The notes: generated by a model from the sequence alone, not told the origin. 64,000 bases of DNA from an uncultured Roseburia sp. (GCA_947573605.1 CANPGM010000002.1:62001-126000), one strand, 5' to 3'. Counted from the first letter of the stretch, positions 36,849-48,018 are shown. Numbers and translations: made by a program.

Positions 36849-38747
36849 TCAATCCCCCTCCGAGGCTCCTTCTTTATATGCAAAAATCGTACGGCTGATG
36901 ATCGAATCCTCATCAATACCGAGTTCTTTTCGTAAAATTTCCACATTGCCGTGCTCCACATATTCGTCCGGTATGGCGATATTCAATACCCGAATTTCTC
37001 TGAATAGCTCTTCTTTCTGTCTGTTTCCGTAATAAAATTCCGTAATGCGCTCTCCAAATCCGCCGTTGATGACATTTTCTTCCATTGTCACCACCAGTCT
37101 GTGCCCTTTTGCCGCTTCGAGCAGCAATTCCTCGTCAAAGGGCTTTGCAAATCGCGCATTCACCAGACTGCAGGAATAGCCTTTTTCCTTCAACGCCGCA
37201 CGTACCGTAACGGCGGTCTTTACCATAGACCCTAACGCAAACAGCAAAATCTCAGATTCCCGATAAATCCATTCGCCCTTTCCATAGACAATCGGTTCCC
37301 GAAATTCTTTCAATCCGTCGTAGGCCTCTCCTCTCGGATAACGAACCGCAATGGGAGCCTCAAAGTCCACGGCATATTTAATCATGTCGGAAAGTTCCCA
37401 TTTATTTTTGGGTGCAAGAATCGTCATATTCGGTATGGTCGATAAATAAGAGACGTCAAATATGCCCTGATGCGTTTCTCCGTCGCTTCCGACTAATCCC
37501 GCCCGGTCAATCGCAAAGACGACCGGCAGATTCTGAATACAGACATCATGCAGGATCTGATCATATGCACGCTGTAAAAAAGAAGAGTAAACTGCAAAGA
37601 TTGGCTTTAAGCCTGCGGCGGCCAGACCTGCGGAAAACGTAACCGCATGTTCCTCCGCAATCCCGACGTCAAAAAAACGCTCCGGAAACATATTGTGAAA
37701 CCGTTTTAAGCCTGTCCCGTCCGCCATCGCAGCCGTAACCGCCACTACCCGCTCATCCCGGTCGCCAAGCTTGCGCATCACCGTAGAAAAAATGTCGGTA
37801 TAATTTGCCGTTGTTCTCGGCTTTTTCGGCAGTCCCGTTTCGATATCAAACGGTTCCGTTCCGTGAAATCTGGCCGGATGACGCTCTGCCGGCGCGTAGC
37901 CCGCTCCTTTATGCGTCATAACGTGAACAATGACCGGCCCCTCTATCCGCGCCGCCTCCTTTAAAAGCTTTTCAATGCCTCTGATATCGCCGCCGTCTAC
38001 GGGCCCAAGATAGACAATTCCCATTTGTTCGAAAAACATGCCGGGAATAAAGAGCTGTTTAATGCCGCTTTTCGTTCTGCGGATTCTCTTTACCATTCTG
38101 TCTCCGTAAATCGGTATCCGGCTTAAAGAATTCATTACGCTTGTTTTCAGGTCCAGATAAGCGTCCGCCGTGCGAAAGCTGGAAAGATAGGCCGAAAGCC
38201 CGCCGACATTTTCGGATATTGACATATTGTTATCGTTTAATACAATTGTAAAATTTGACTTCAGACGCGCTGCATTATTCAATGCCTCAAAGGCCATACC
38301 GCCGGTCAGCGCACCGTCTCCAATGACCGAAACAACCTTGTAATCCTCTCCGGTCAGCTCTCTCGCAAGCGCATATCCAAGTCCCGCAGAAATGGAAGTA
38401 GAACTGTGCCCTGTGTCAAAACAGTCGCAGTCGCTTTCCTTTCTTTTAGGAAATCCGCTCATTCCGCCGTATTTCCGAAGCTGTTCAAACCCCTCTTTTC
38501 TCCCGGTTAAAAGCTTGTGCGTATAAGACTGGTGCCCTACATCCCAGATTAGCTTGTCGCCCGGAAGCGAAAGCACAAGATGCAACGCAATCGTCAGCTC
38601 CACAACGCCTAAATTCGACGCAAGGTGCCCGCCGGTAACAGATATTTTTTCAATTAAAAAAGTACGGATTTCTTCCGCCAGTATTTTTAGCTCATCGTCT
38701 GATAATTCCCTGATATCGTCGGAATGATTGATCTTTTCTAATACCAT
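36849..38747 (-). CDS. dxs: 1-deoxy-D-xylulose-5-phosphate synthase
   Basis: First enzyme of the MEP isoprenoid pathway; thiamine-diphosphate dependent. About 632 residues: GDGALTGGMAFEALNNA with the ThDP motif, then the pyrimidine-binding domain with GIAEEHAVTFSAGLA and RAGLVGSDGETHQG, and a transketolase C-terminal domain. ATG 38747 is chosen; a GTG four codons upstream sits on top of the AGAGGTG ribosome site. It lies 21 bp after ispA, so isoprenoid genes are grouped. Confidence 0.97.
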   Translation of the reverse strand: MVLEKINHSDDIRELSDDELKILAEEIRTFLIEKISVTGGHLASNLGVVELTIALHLVLSLPGDKLIWDVGHQSYTHKLLTGRKEGFEQLRKYGGMSGFPKRKESDCDCFDTGHSSTSISAGLGYALARELTGEDYKVVSVIGDGALTGGMAFEALNNAARLKSNFTIVLNDNNMSISENVGGLSAYLSSFRTADAYLDLKTSVMNSLSRIPIYGDRMVKRIRRTKSGIKQLFIPGMFFEQMGIVYLGPVDGGDIRGIEKLLKEAARIEGPVIVHVMTHKGAGYAPAERHPARFHGTEPFDIETGLPKKPRTTANYTDIFSTVMRKLGDRDERVVAVTAAMADGTGLKRFHNMFPERFFDVGIAEEHAVTFSAGLAAAGLKPIFAVYSSFLQRAYDQILHDVCIQNLPVVFAIDRAGLVGSDGETHQGIFDVSYLSTIPNMTILAPKNKWELSDMIKYAVDFEAPIAVRYPRGEAYDGLKEFREPIVYGKGEWIYRESEILLFALGSMVKTAVTVRAALKEKGYSCSLVNARFAKPFDEELLLEAAKGHRLVVTMEENVINGGFGERITEFYYGNRQKEELFREIRVLNIAIPDEYVEHGNVEILRKELGIDEDSIISRTIFAYKEGASEGD

Positions 38748-38768
38748 ATGAATAGGCACCTCTGTTTT

Positions 38769-39656
38769 TTATTTCTCTCTGGAAACCAGATATCGCAAAA
38801 GTTCATTTAAAAAAACATTCGTTACAACAAGCGAGTCCATCTGTGATACGGCGCGCGCCGTAATCTGACGTACCTGTTCTTTCGCTCCCTCAAGCCCTGC
38901 AAAAGTCACATAAGTACATTTATGGTTTCTCTCATCGCTGCCGATCGGCTTTCCGAGAACCTCCTCCGTACTGGTAACGTCTAAAATATCATCCTGTATC
39001 TGGAAGGCAAGTCCGATATCTCCGGCAACGCACTCAATAATTTTCTGTTCGTTTTTCGTAGCGCCGGCTAATACCGCACCGATTAACATGGACGCTTCAA
39101 TCAGAGCGCCGGTTTTTAAACGGTAGATAAAATCTAGCTCTTCCTCCGTTATTTTCCTGCCTTCCGATAATACGTCAACCGTCTGTCCTCCGACCATACC
39201 GTAAATTCCCGCTTTTTGGGAAAGTATCTGAAAGGCTTTGCCGATATATCGGTTCTCCGGTTCCATATCGAATGCTTTCGCCGCTGTTTCAAAAGCATAA
39301 TTCAACAACGCATCGCCTGCTAAAATTCCCATTGCTTCCCCATACACTATATGTGTAGTCTTTTTCCCTCTGCGATATTCGTCATTATCCATTGCGGGAA
39401 GATCGTCATGTACCAGCGAGTACGTATGTATCATCTCAAGCGCCGCCATAAAGGGTTCGATTACTTTTGATTTTCCGCCGAAAAGCCGATAGGTCTCCTG
39501 CGCAAGCATCGGCCGCAACCGTTTTCCTCCGGCAAGAATACTGTAATTCATCGCTTCCATAATTTTTGCCTGAAATCCTTCCTCTTTCGGAAGATAGGAC
39601 GCAATGATCTTTTCGATCTCCTCTGTACGTTTTGCTGTTTCTTCCCTGATCTCCAT
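38769..39656 (-). CDS. ispA: Polyprenyl (farnesyl) diphosphate synthase
   Basis: 295 residues, trans-prenyltransferase. First Asp-rich motif HDDLPAMDNDEYRRGK and second motif FQIQDDILDV are present; GGKRLRPML binds the allylic substrate. ATG 39656 lies one base after the xseB stop, with GGAGG inside the xseB end; an ATG eight codons earlier overlaps xseB. Supplies C15 precursors for undecaprenyl and quinone-like lipids. Confidence 0.95.
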   Translation of the reverse strand: MEIREETAKRTEEIEKIIASYLPKEEGFQAKIMEAMNYSILAGGKRLRPMLAQETYRLFGGKSKVIEPFMAALEMIHTYSLVHDDLPAMDNDEYRRGKKTTHIVYGEAMGILAGDALLNYAFETAAKAFDMEPENRYIGKAFQILSQKAGIYGMVGGQTVDVLSEGRKITEEELDFIYRLKTGALIEASMLIGAVLAGATKNEQKIIECVAGDIGLAFQIQDDILDVTSTEEVLGKPIGSDERNHKCTYVTFAGLEGAKEQVRQITARAVSQMDSLVVTNVFLNELLRYLVSREK

Positions 39657-39657
39657 G

Positions 39658-39894
39658 CTAAAAATCCTCCAGTTCTCCATTACTGTTTATCACCTGCATC
39701 TTTTTTTCCACCGTATCCAGCATAAGACTGCAGCATTTCAGCTTTTCAAGACCTTCCTGGTACAGACGAAAAGCTTCTTCTAAAGGAACTTCTTCCTTTT
39801 CCATATTATTAATAATTCCTTCTGTCTGTGCAAATAATTCTTCAATGGACGCCGTTTGCTCCTGCTTCTCTTTTTTCGTTTCTTCTCCGTTCAC
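39658..39894 (-). CDS. xseB: Exodeoxyribonuclease VII small subunit
   Basis: 78 residues with the XseB signature ASIEELFAQTEGIINNMEKEEVPLEEAFRLYQEGLEKLKCC. Partner of XseA in single-strand DNA degradation and repair. It overlaps xseA by 4 bp (ATGA), as in many Firmicutes, which fits fixed subunit ratios. Confidence 0.94.
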   Translation of the reverse strand: MNGEETKKEKQEQTASIEELFAQTEGIINNMEKEEVPLEEAFRLYQEGLEKLKCCSLMLDTVEKKMQVINSNGELEDF

Positions 39895-41090
39895 CTGATA
39901 ACCTCCGTCACCCTTGCCTTTAATCTTCCTTTCAGCAGTCGGATAGACAGTTCGTCTCCCGCAGCAACTTTACACGCGTCCGTGACTGCCCGTCCTTCTT
40001 TATTCTCGACATAGGAATAGCCCTGACTTAGCTTTCTAACCGGGGATACGCCTTCCAACCGTTCGGAAAGAAGCGCCAGCATATGCTTTTTGTCAAGAAA
40101 AATACGCTCCATCCGCTCCGTGATCCGCTCCTCTAAATCAGCCGCATATTTGCGGTTTTCCCGCAGCATACGCTCCGGGTTCCTGGCTTTTAATCTTGCT
40201 TCAATCGCCGCAAGCTGCATACGCGCATTCCGAATGCGGCTTTCCATATGATATTGCAGCCGCTGTCCATATCCTTCTCTCTGCTCTAAATACGCCGTGT
40301 AATCAAATACCGCAAGTTCCGCGGCTGCCGACGGAGTCGGAGCCCGCAGATCCGCTGCAAAATCAGCGATCGTCGTATCCGTTTCATGACCGACTGCCGA
40401 AATAACGGGCGTTTCACATTCGAAAATCGCTCTGGCAACCGCTTCTTCATTAAACGCCCACAAATCCTCGATCGACCCGCCGCCGCGCCCGACAATCATA
40501 ACGTCCACGCCAAGCGCATCCATTGCGCGTATTCCGTTTATAATGCTTGCTGCCGCGCCCTCTCCCTGTACCAGAGCCGGAAATAAAATGACCTGTACGA
40601 ACGGATTTCTTCTGGAGGCGATGTTTTGGATATCCCGCACCGCCGCGCCGGTGGGTGCGGTCACAACGCCGAGGCGCCTGATATATTTCGGGATCGGCTT
40701 TTTATATTCGGGAGCGAACATTCCCATTTCTTCCAGTTCCCGTTTTAAGGCTTCAAATCGTTCGTAAAGACTGCCTGTCCCGTCCCGTTCGATTTCTCCT
40801 GCATAGAGCTGATATTTTCCATCCCGCTCATACACCTCAATCCGGCCCGTAACAATGACATTGTCGCCTTCTTTCATTGGAAATCCGAGCCCTTTTCGAC
40901 TTCCCGCAAACATGACTGCGCTTATCGTTCCCGCCGCATCTTTAATGGTAAAATAAATATGACCGGAGGAGTGGTATTTACAATTGGAAACTTCGCCTTT
41001 TACGCTGATTCGCTGCATCATAAAATCCTGGGCAAACATTTCTTTTATGTATTTATTTACCTGCCCTACCGTATAAACATTTTTTCTCAT
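39891..41090 (-). CDS. xseA: Exodeoxyribonuclease VII large subunit
   Basis: About 400 residues. N-terminal OB fold (YTVGQVNKYIKEMFAQDFMMQRISVKGEVSN), catalytic core with GAAVRDI, RGGGSIEDLWAFNEE and SAVGHETD, then a coiled-coil C-terminal part that binds XseB. ATG 41090 overlaps the nusB stop (ATGA) and is far better than the 60-codon upstream extension that runs through nusB. Confidence 0.96.
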   Translation of the reverse strand: MRKNVYTVGQVNKYIKEMFAQDFMMQRISVKGEVSNCKYHSSGHIYFTIKDAAGTISAVMFAGSRKGLGFPMKEGDNVIVTGRIEVYERDGKYQLYAGEIERDGTGSLYERFEALKRELEEMGMFAPEYKKPIPKYIRRLGVVTAPTGAAVRDIQNIASRRNPFVQVILFPALVQGEGAAASIINGIRAMDALGVDVMIVGRGGGSIEDLWAFNEEAVARAIFECETPVISAVGHETDTTIADFAADLRAPTPSAAAELAVFDYTAYLEQREGYGQRLQYHMESRIRNARMQLAAIEARLKARNPERMLRENRKYAADLEERITERMERIFLDKKHMLALLSERLEGVSPVRKLSQGYSYVENKEGRAVTDACKVAAGDELSIRLLKGRLKARVTEVIR

Positions 41091-41509
41091 ACCAGCTTTG
41101 CCAATACTCCATTGATAAAGGACGGCGAGTTGTCGGTTCCATATCTTTTTGCCAGCTCTACCGCTTCGTTGATTGCTACGCGCTCCGGAATATCCTCTTC
41201 GTATTTCATCTCGTATACGGCCAGTCGAATTAACGCAAGATCGGACTTTCCCATCCGTCTCGTCTTCCATCCCTCCGACACCGCATTGACAGATGCGTCA
41301 ATTTCGTCCAGCTTTTGTATGATATTCCCGCATTTTGTTAATATATATGATTTTTCCTCGTTGCTGCAGCGATTCGCATCTGCTTCAGACATATCCATCT
41401 GTTCCTCCACTTCCGGAAGATTCATCTGTTCCATCAGCTCGTTTGAATCGTAAAATTCCGCACGAAACAACAGCAGAAATACCTGCTCTCTCAATTCTCT
41501 TCGTGTCAT
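41087..41509 (-). CDS. nusB: Transcription antitermination factor NusB
   Basis: 140 residues, all-helical RNA-binding factor for rRNA antitermination. RRELREQVFLLLFRAEFYD at the N terminus and ERVAINEAVELAKRYGTDNSPSFINGVLAKLV at the C terminus are diagnostic. There is an unusual acidic stretch of about 35 residues after the first helix (SNELMEQMNLPEVEEQMDM), longer than in most NusB proteins. First gene of the operon that ends at recN. Confidence 0.95.
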   Translation of the reverse strand: MTRRELREQVFLLLFRAEFYDSNELMEQMNLPEVEEQMDMSEADANRCSNEEKSYILTKCGNIIQKLDEIDASVNAVSEGWKTRRMGKSDLALIRLAVYEMKYEEDIPERVAINEAVELAKRYGTDNSPSFINGVLAKLV

Positions 41510-41585
41510 TTCCCTCTCCTCTTACTTCTTAACGTTTATATAAATTGCTTTGCGGCTTCTTAAATTGACGCGTCTTTTCTGAAAG

Positions 41586-41642
41586 GTAAAAAGCGTCTCT
41601 TCGTGACGCTTGTATGCGTCTGACGACGCAAGTTTTCTATAA
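41586..41642 (-). terminator. Second terminator plus shared hairpin module upstream of nusB
   Basis: AGCGTC-TCTTC-GTGACGCT hairpin with a T-tract on the minus strand ending CCTTTCAG, preceded by a GCGTC-TGAC-GACGC hairpin and CTATAAGG that resemble the repeat copy at 25700-25730. Together with the asp23 terminator it makes a double stop between asp23 and nusB. Confidence 0.6.
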
Positions 41643-41644
41643 GG

Positions 41645-41677
41645 TAAAAAAAGGATGTCTTGACGACATCCCTTTTT
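41645..41677 (-). terminator. asp23 terminator
   Basis: Minus-strand GGGATGTCGTC and GACATCC form a stem followed by seven T. It lies directly after the Asp23-family stop. Confidence 0.88.
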
Positions 41678-41678
41678 C

Positions 41679-42056
41679 TCATTTGCTATTTCCCATGTCT
41701 ACAGATGCGATGCGTACATTCACAATGGATACTTCCAGACCAGTCATATTCTCAATTGCACTTTTCACTCTCTCCTGGACTTTTGCGGACACATCAGGAA
41801 TGGAATAACCGTATGCGATATTGATTGCGATTTCAACATTCACAATACCGTCAAGCACTTCAACCCTGACGCCTTTGGACAGATTCTTCATACCAAGTCT
41901 GCTGACCAGTTCGTTCGTTATGTTGCCCGCCATAGAGCTGACGCCTTTGATTTCCGTTGTGGCAAGCCCTGCTATGATGGCGACTACTTCATCTGCGATT
42001 TTCACTTCTCCTAAACTTCCATCCTTTATTTTAAATGTTTTTCTATCCTCAGCCAT
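41679..42056 (-). CDS. Asp23/Gls24 family envelope stress response protein
   Basis: 125 residues with the Asp23 fold: GEVKIADEVVAIIAGLATTEIKGVSSM, a GVRVEVLDGIVNVEIAINIAYGYSIPDVSAKVQERVKSAIENMTGL stretch and a VNVRIASVDM end. Family members are abundant cytoplasmic proteins tied to the envelope and to alkaline or cell-wall stress. In Clostridia this gene often precedes nusB, as here. A promoter with an extended -10 lies upstream. Confidence 0.94.
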   Translation of the reverse strand: MAEDRKTFKIKDGSLGEVKIADEVVAIIAGLATTEIKGVSSMAGNITNELVSRLGMKNLSKGVRVEVLDGIVNVEIAINIAYGYSIPDVSAKVQERVKSAIENMTGLEVSIVNVRIASVDMGNSK

Positions 42057-42090
42057 TGCTTAACGCCTCCTAAGTGATATTATGCAATTA

Positions 42091-42099
42091 ATTATAGCA
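42091..42099 (-). promoter_or_regulatory. Extended -10 promoter of asp23
   Basis: Minus-strand TGCTATAAT is a consensus extended -10, about 35 bp upstream of the asp23 ATG; the -35 position is only TTTCCA, as expected for this class. Confidence 0.6.
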
Positions 42100-42200
42100 G
42101 ACTATTCCCTGTTTGGAAACAAAAATTTGCAACAAAAATTTGCACGAAGTATGCGTTTTTGACCTGCGGCTGTATTTTGATTCCCGTCCCCGCGCAATTT

Positions 42201-42707
42201 TTACGGTATCTTTACTTTTTTGTCTATCATCATCTTAATAAATGCGGTATCGCGGACAATCCATGCGTCTTTCCCGATAAGACGGTTGCGCTCGTATATC
42301 TCGTCCGGCCTTGCCCATTTTAAAAAATAGCCCCGCTTTTTCTCGCTCTCGGTCAGCTTCAGTTCAACCGTCCCGTCTTTTATTTCACAGTAAAAAAACA
42401 GGGAGTGGCAGATATACTTTGTATTTCCGTCAAACAGATCTCTGCGTGTTTCTATAATTTCTCCCAGTTCTTTGACGCGGTCCGGCTTTATCAAAAGCCC
42501 GGTTTCCTCACGGATCTCACGTTCCAAAGCCTCCAGCGCCGTTTCTCCCTGCTCCATGCCGCCGCCGGGTATCTTATACTCGCCTCCGCTGCTGCACTGC
42601 ATGGCAACTTTTCCGTCCCGGAGCACGATTCCGCGAACCGTGTATTTCTCCAATACTTTCGTCGTATTCTCATAATTTTTTTCATCGAATCTGGCGAGTA
42701 TTTCCAT
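42201..42707 (-). CDS. NUDIX hydrolase
   Basis: 168 residues with an exact NUDIX box, GMEQGETALEALEREIREETGL (about 49-70), preceded by YKIPGG. TVRGIVLRDGKVAMQ is the usual first strand. The substrate is not evident; the size and the GGxE layout fit nucleoside-triphosphate or ADP-ribose cleaning enzymes. It lies between groEL and asp23 and is transcribed in the same direction, after the groEL terminator. Confidence 0.88.
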   Translation of the reverse strand: MEILARFDEKNYENTTKVLEKYTVRGIVLRDGKVAMQCSSGGEYKIPGGGMEQGETALEALEREIREETGLLIKPDRVKELGEIIETRRDLFDGNTKYICHSLFFYCEIKDGTVELKLTESEKKRGYFLKWARPDEIYERNRLIGKDAWIVRDTAFIKMMIDKKVKIP

Positions 42708-42791
42708 GCAATCCCTTTCTTTCTGTATTTTTCGGTTTTCAGAGTTATTTTTCTAATAATTATATCCCATTTCCGTTCTTTATGCAATAGA

Positions 42792-42834
42792 ACAGGGTGC
42801 AAAGTCTTAAAATTCCAAAGACTCTACACCCTGT
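42792..42834 (-). terminator. groEL terminator
   Basis: Minus-strand ACAGGGTG pairs with CACCCTGT, with an inner AGTCTT/AAGACT stem. The T-tract is weak (TTCTATT), so it may be partly a 3' stability hairpin. Confidence 0.75.
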
Positions 42835-42852
42835 CTGATTTCTTTCTTCGAT

Positions 42853-44481
<1,629 letters not shown>

Positions 44482-44518
44482 TTACCTCTTTCCTGATTTT
44501 TTCTCTTTTCTCACTTTT

Positions 44519-44803
44519 TTATTCTACGACAGCCAGAATATCGTTCTGTCTTACAATAATGTATTCCTCGCCGTCAAGCTTTACTTCCGTACCTGCATAT
44601 TTGGAATAGATTACCTTCTGTCCTTCCTTTACCTGCATCGTAACTTCTTTTCCGTCGACGATTCCGCCTGGTCCTACTGCGATAACCAGAGCCTCCTGCG
44701 GTTTTTCCTGTGATGTTCCTGTAAGAATAATACCGGATTTGGTCGTTTCCTCCGCTTCACACTGCTTTAAAACAACTCTGTCGCTTAAAGGTACTAATTT
44801 CAT
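44519..44803 (-). CDS. groS: Co-chaperonin GroES
   Basis: 94 residues capping GroEL. KLVPLSDRVVLKQCEAEETTKSGIILT and KEGQKVIYSKYAGTEVKLDGEEY are diagnostic. ATG 44803 has AAGGAGG; the open frame extends 19 codons upstream into the CIRCE region and is not used. It precedes groL by 43 bp. Confidence 0.98.
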   Translation of the reverse strand: MKLVPLSDRVVLKQCEAEETTKSGIILTGTSQEKPQEALVIAVGPGGIVDGKEVTMQVKEGQKVIYSKYAGTEVKLDGEEYIIVRQNDILAVVE

Positions 44804-44849
44804 GATAAATCCTCCTTGTCTCCTAACTGTTGTCTCTTTTTGCCTGTTA

Positions 44850-44876
44850 TTAGCACTCATTTCTTTCGAGTGCTAA
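44850..44876. promoter_or_regulatory. CIRCE operator (HrcA site)
   Basis: TTAGCACTC, nine bases, GAGTGCTAA: a perfect CIRCE element. It lies in the groES leader, between the promoter and the start codon, and should bind HrcA. Confidence 0.98.
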
Positions 44877-44887
44877 CCGATAGTGAT

Positions 44888-44916
44888 ATAATATGTTTTT
44901 GTTTCTTATTCCGCAA
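44888..44916 (-). promoter_or_regulatory. groESL promoter
   Basis: Minus-strand TTGCGG (44911-44916), 17-bp spacer, TATTAT (44888-44893), just upstream of CIRCE. Confidence 0.75.
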
Positions 44917-45038
44917 GTAACTATATTTCCATTTATATCCATTATATCTATTTTTTTCTCTTCTATACTCTATTTTCCTCGTTTTTTTATATTTTCTGCA
45001 GATTTTTTCGATTTTATATTTTGTTTAGATTTTCGGTT

Positions 45039-46613
45039 TTACTTTGAATCCGCGCCCGTCGTCAGAATATGCCATTCTTCCATTCCGTCTACTTCACGGT
45101 AGGCATTTTTCAGTTCGTCCGACATTTTTAAAAAATCCTCTTCCTTGATTACCAACAAATGTTCCGGCGCTACGCTGATATTGGCAAACGTTCCCCATGA
45201 AATAAATGCGAAGCTTCCGTTTTCATCCCCAATCTCTGCATACTGTACGTTTTTATTGATATCAATTGCGCCGACTTTTCTCGAAATCACTTCGTCTACT
45301 ACAATAATATCATTTAACTCATTCGCGTCGGCCGCCGCGAGCGTCCGCTCAATAATCTGCGCTCCGTCGCCGGTTTTGTTCCATATTACCGAAAAGCCGC
45401 TGAAATTCATAATCAGTATTCCCGCCGCAATACAACCTGCCAAAAAGTTTCTCATCCATCTGCCGATTCCGTTCCACACCTGCGATATCAGCATCACATC
45501 CGTTATAATCAGCAGTATAAACCAGACGATGTGATACCGTACTTCAAACAGTTCCGATCCGTAACGTGTATTGGTAAAGAGAAATACAAACATATTAATC
45601 AGAAACAAAAAGAAAAAGCGTCCCAGAAACGCTCTGTTCTTCCTGATTTCCTTTTGCCGCAGAAAAGCCGTAAAAACAATAAACAGCAGAATACAGACAA
45701 ATAAAAACCGAACGAGATAAAAAATTCCTTCCCGGGAAAGTATGGAAACATCATTTTTCGCAAGTCCGCCGGACAGAGATAGTATTCCGGTAAAGCAATT
45801 CGACAGATTATCCGAAAACTCAGACGCTTTTATGATATTCATGTTGCTTCTGACCGTATCAATATGCATCGCCCGATTTATCGCGAACGCACAGAACGCC
45901 GTCGCCGCGCTGCAAAGGAGCATGTTCCGCCCGCAGTCCCGCCAGTCGATTCGTTCCCGCAGCAGAATACGAACCGCCTCAAACAACAGCAGAGGCGCAA
46001 ACGCCGTAATCAGCAGATAATTTCCCGTTGACAGCACCGTAAGAAAAAGAAACGCCTGGCAGATTCCGAATCGTATCCATTTGCGCATTCCTTCCTCTTT
46101 GCCTCCGTTCAGCAGCAGAAAAAGAAACAGCACGCAGATCACACGAAATTCGTACTGCCCGACAGAAAGAAATAACATATTATTCCATTCAAGCTGCCCA
46201 TACTCATACGGCGTAAACACAAGCAGGATTCCCAGCATTCGAAACGAATATCCCACCCCCATATTTTTCAGAAGCGAATAGATCAGGTACGCCAGTACGC
46301 CGTCCAGAAACAAATGCGCCAAACTAAGCCCCAGGCCGTAATTTCCCGTCAGAAGATAGATGGGCGCCGCTAAAAAAGAAGCGCAGTCAATTTCCATTGA
46401 GGTGGTATAGACAAAATCCGGAAGAAATATCGTTCCGTGTCTCCACATCTCAACGGCATGGCGCACCGCTAACGACGCGTCATAATCCAGCATATCGACT
46501 GCCTTTGCATAATTACAGCAAAAGATGAAAAAGAACTGCAGCGCTACGGCAAACGACAATACAAATCCTGTTATTTTCCCTTTCGTTTTCAATTCTATTT
46601 TCCTCCGATTCAA
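45039..46613 (-). CDS. Polytopic membrane protein, GT-C glycosyltransferase-like
   Basis: 524 residues with about ten to twelve hydrophobic segments and an acidic motif in the first external loop (MLDYDASLAVRHAVEMWRHG), the position where GT-C transferases place their catalytic Asp. About 95 C-terminal residues after the last helix form a soluble domain. By layout it could transfer a sugar from a lipid carrier to a surface glycan or protein, but no family could be named. It stands alone between the groESL promoter and the DUF2974 gene. Confidence 0.7.
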   Translation of the reverse strand: MNRRKIELKTKGKITGFVLSFAVALQFFFIFCCNYAKAVDMLDYDASLAVRHAVEMWRHGTIFLPDFVYTTSMEIDCASFLAAPIYLLTGNYGLGLSLAHLFLDGVLAYLIYSLLKNMGVGYSFRMLGILLVFTPYEYGQLEWNNMLFLSVGQYEFRVICVLFLFLLLNGGKEEGMRKWIRFGICQAFLFLTVLSTGNYLLITAFAPLLLFEAVRILLRERIDWRDCGRNMLLCSAATAFCAFAINRAMHIDTVRSNMNIIKASEFSDNLSNCFTGILSLSGGLAKNDVSILSREGIFYLVRFLFVCILLFIVFTAFLRQKEIRKNRAFLGRFFFLFLINMFVFLFTNTRYGSELFEVRYHIVWFILLIITDVMLISQVWNGIGRWMRNFLAGCIAAGILIMNFSGFSVIWNKTGDGAQIIERTLAAADANELNDIIVVDEVISRKVGAIDINKNVQYAEIGDENGSFAFISWGTFANISVAPEHLLVIKEEDFLKMSDELKNAYREVDGMEEWHILTTGADSK

Positions 46614-46741
46614 GATATCTGAACTTCATAAAACATAAGTAACATTTTATCCTGAAAAATGAGAATTAGAAAGAGAAAATACCACAAAAAAAATCAGGAT
46701 TTCTATTTCATTTTTGTTAGTTTTTTCTAATTTCTCAGCGT

Positions 46742-47905
46742 CTATCCTTCAGACGGCAGTCTTAACGTATCGCCGCTTATTTCTTTGCGCTCCTTAACAG
46801 CATGTCTGACCGATTTTTTTACCGTTGCGTTTCCCGTTTTCCAAAGCAGCTTTACCGCTTTGGAAATCAATTTCTGTGTTTCTTCCGGAAGCTCGCTTCT
46901 TGCTTTTATCATTTCGGATACTGCTCTCCACTTACTGTGGTAAAAATCGTCCACGGTTTTTATTTCCGCTTCTTTCAGCATATGAAATACCGTATTAATA
47001 ATCTCCTTTCGCTGTACCGCGCTCAGCTCGTATAACCAGCCTTTTATCGCTTCGTTTAACAGTACGCTCTGCGGCGTAAACTCTTTTGCACGGACAAATC
47101 CCGTTCCAAGCACCTCCCAGGAAAGCGCGTCGTGCTGTAAAATGCCGTTATTCGTGCTTTTTACAATCTCACCGGTTTCCCCGTGTTCAAACAACATTCC
47201 GATAATGCTTGCCTCCGGCACAATCGCCTTTATCTTCGGAAGGATCTGCCGGTACGCTTCACTCGCGACCATCCCACGGCTAAATCCCGGCCCGTCGTTG
47301 CTGTAAATTTCGACAATGCGCTCCTTGACCTCCGGACTGCATTTGACCGCGGCATATACGGCCAGATTGCCGCCCTTTGAATGACCGCCGATCCGAATTT
47401 TTTCCGTACCGCATGAAGCGGCGGCGTTTAAATAATCCGCTGCTTTTAACTGACCCGGCGTTTCCGAGAGAAATCCCATATTAAAGTCTTCACGCCACCC
47501 TACAATTGTATCATCAGTCCCGGAAAACGAAAGAAACAGACTTCCGTCCCCTAATGCAGCGCAGACAGCAGAAAACTGCGACTGCTCTTCCTCGCTGATT
47601 TCATTTACATAATGAAAAAGTTCCACATCTTTAAAACGTTTCGTTTCCGCCATCTTTTTCAGTATATACATGGAGGTCTTCGTTAAAGATACGCGCTTTA
47701 AAATCTCTTCTTCGTTATGGGTTTCAAAAAAGATTCGTGAAGCATCTTCTACACGGATTCTGTTTTCCGTGTCCCAGCCTCCGACGGTTCCCTCAAGATC
47801 TACATATACCAGAAGAGATAAAATCAGGTTGTCCACTTTGTTAAACGCCGACTGCGCAAACGTTAAGTCGCCGCGCCAGTCCAGATAATCCATCACATTA
47901 GCCAT
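46742..47905 (-). CDS. DUF2974 (Mbeg1-like) alpha/beta-hydrolase, lipase-like
   Basis: 387 residues, no signal peptide. The nucleophile elbow IGGHSKGGNLAVYAA (Ser about 180) and SNDGPGFSRG are the hallmarks of the Mbeg1-like group. N-terminal part begins MANVMDYLDWRGDLTFAQSAFNKVD. A basic tail (KKSVRHAVKERKE) may contact membranes or nucleic acid. Common in gut Clostridia with unknown physiological substrate. GGAGG precedes the start; a palindromic repeat lies in its leader. Confidence 0.88.
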   Translation of the reverse strand: MANVMDYLDWRGDLTFAQSAFNKVDNLILSLLVYVDLEGTVGGWDTENRIRVEDASRIFFETHNEEEILKRVSLTKTSMYILKKMAETKRFKDVELFHYVNEISEEEQSQFSAVCAALGDGSLFLSFSGTDDTIVGWREDFNMGFLSETPGQLKAADYLNAAASCGTEKIRIGGHSKGGNLAVYAAVKCSPEVKERIVEIYSNDGPGFSRGMVASEAYRQILPKIKAIVPEASIIGMLFEHGETGEIVKSTNNGILQHDALSWEVLGTGFVRAKEFTPQSVLLNEAIKGWLYELSAVQRKEIINTVFHMLKEAEIKTVDDFYHSKWRAVSEMIKARSELPEETQKLISKAVKLLWKTGNATVKKSVRHAVKERKEISGDTLRLPSEG

Positions 47906-47934
47906 ATCAATCCTCCTATTTAAGTTTCACAGCC

Positions 47935-48018
47935 GCCTATAAGGATTCGGGTGTCAAAAGGCCGTCTGACCAGACAATAGCCCAAAACCTGCCTTTTGTC
48001 ACTCGAATTCTATAAAGG
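47935..48018. repeat. Intergenic palindromic repeat, copy 2
   Basis: Shares GGATTCGGGTGTCAAAAG and AAACCTGCCTTTTG with copy 1 at 25660-25797. The arms CGGGTGTCAAAAGGC and GCCTTTTGTCACTCG are inverted copies. As with copy 1, it begins at the end of a terminator T-tract and lies just upstream of the next gene. Confidence 0.8.

Noticed and set aside
44877..45038. Gene between groESL promoter and the membrane protein
   Set aside because: T-rich sequence with only short frames; nothing beyond the groESL promoter was supported.
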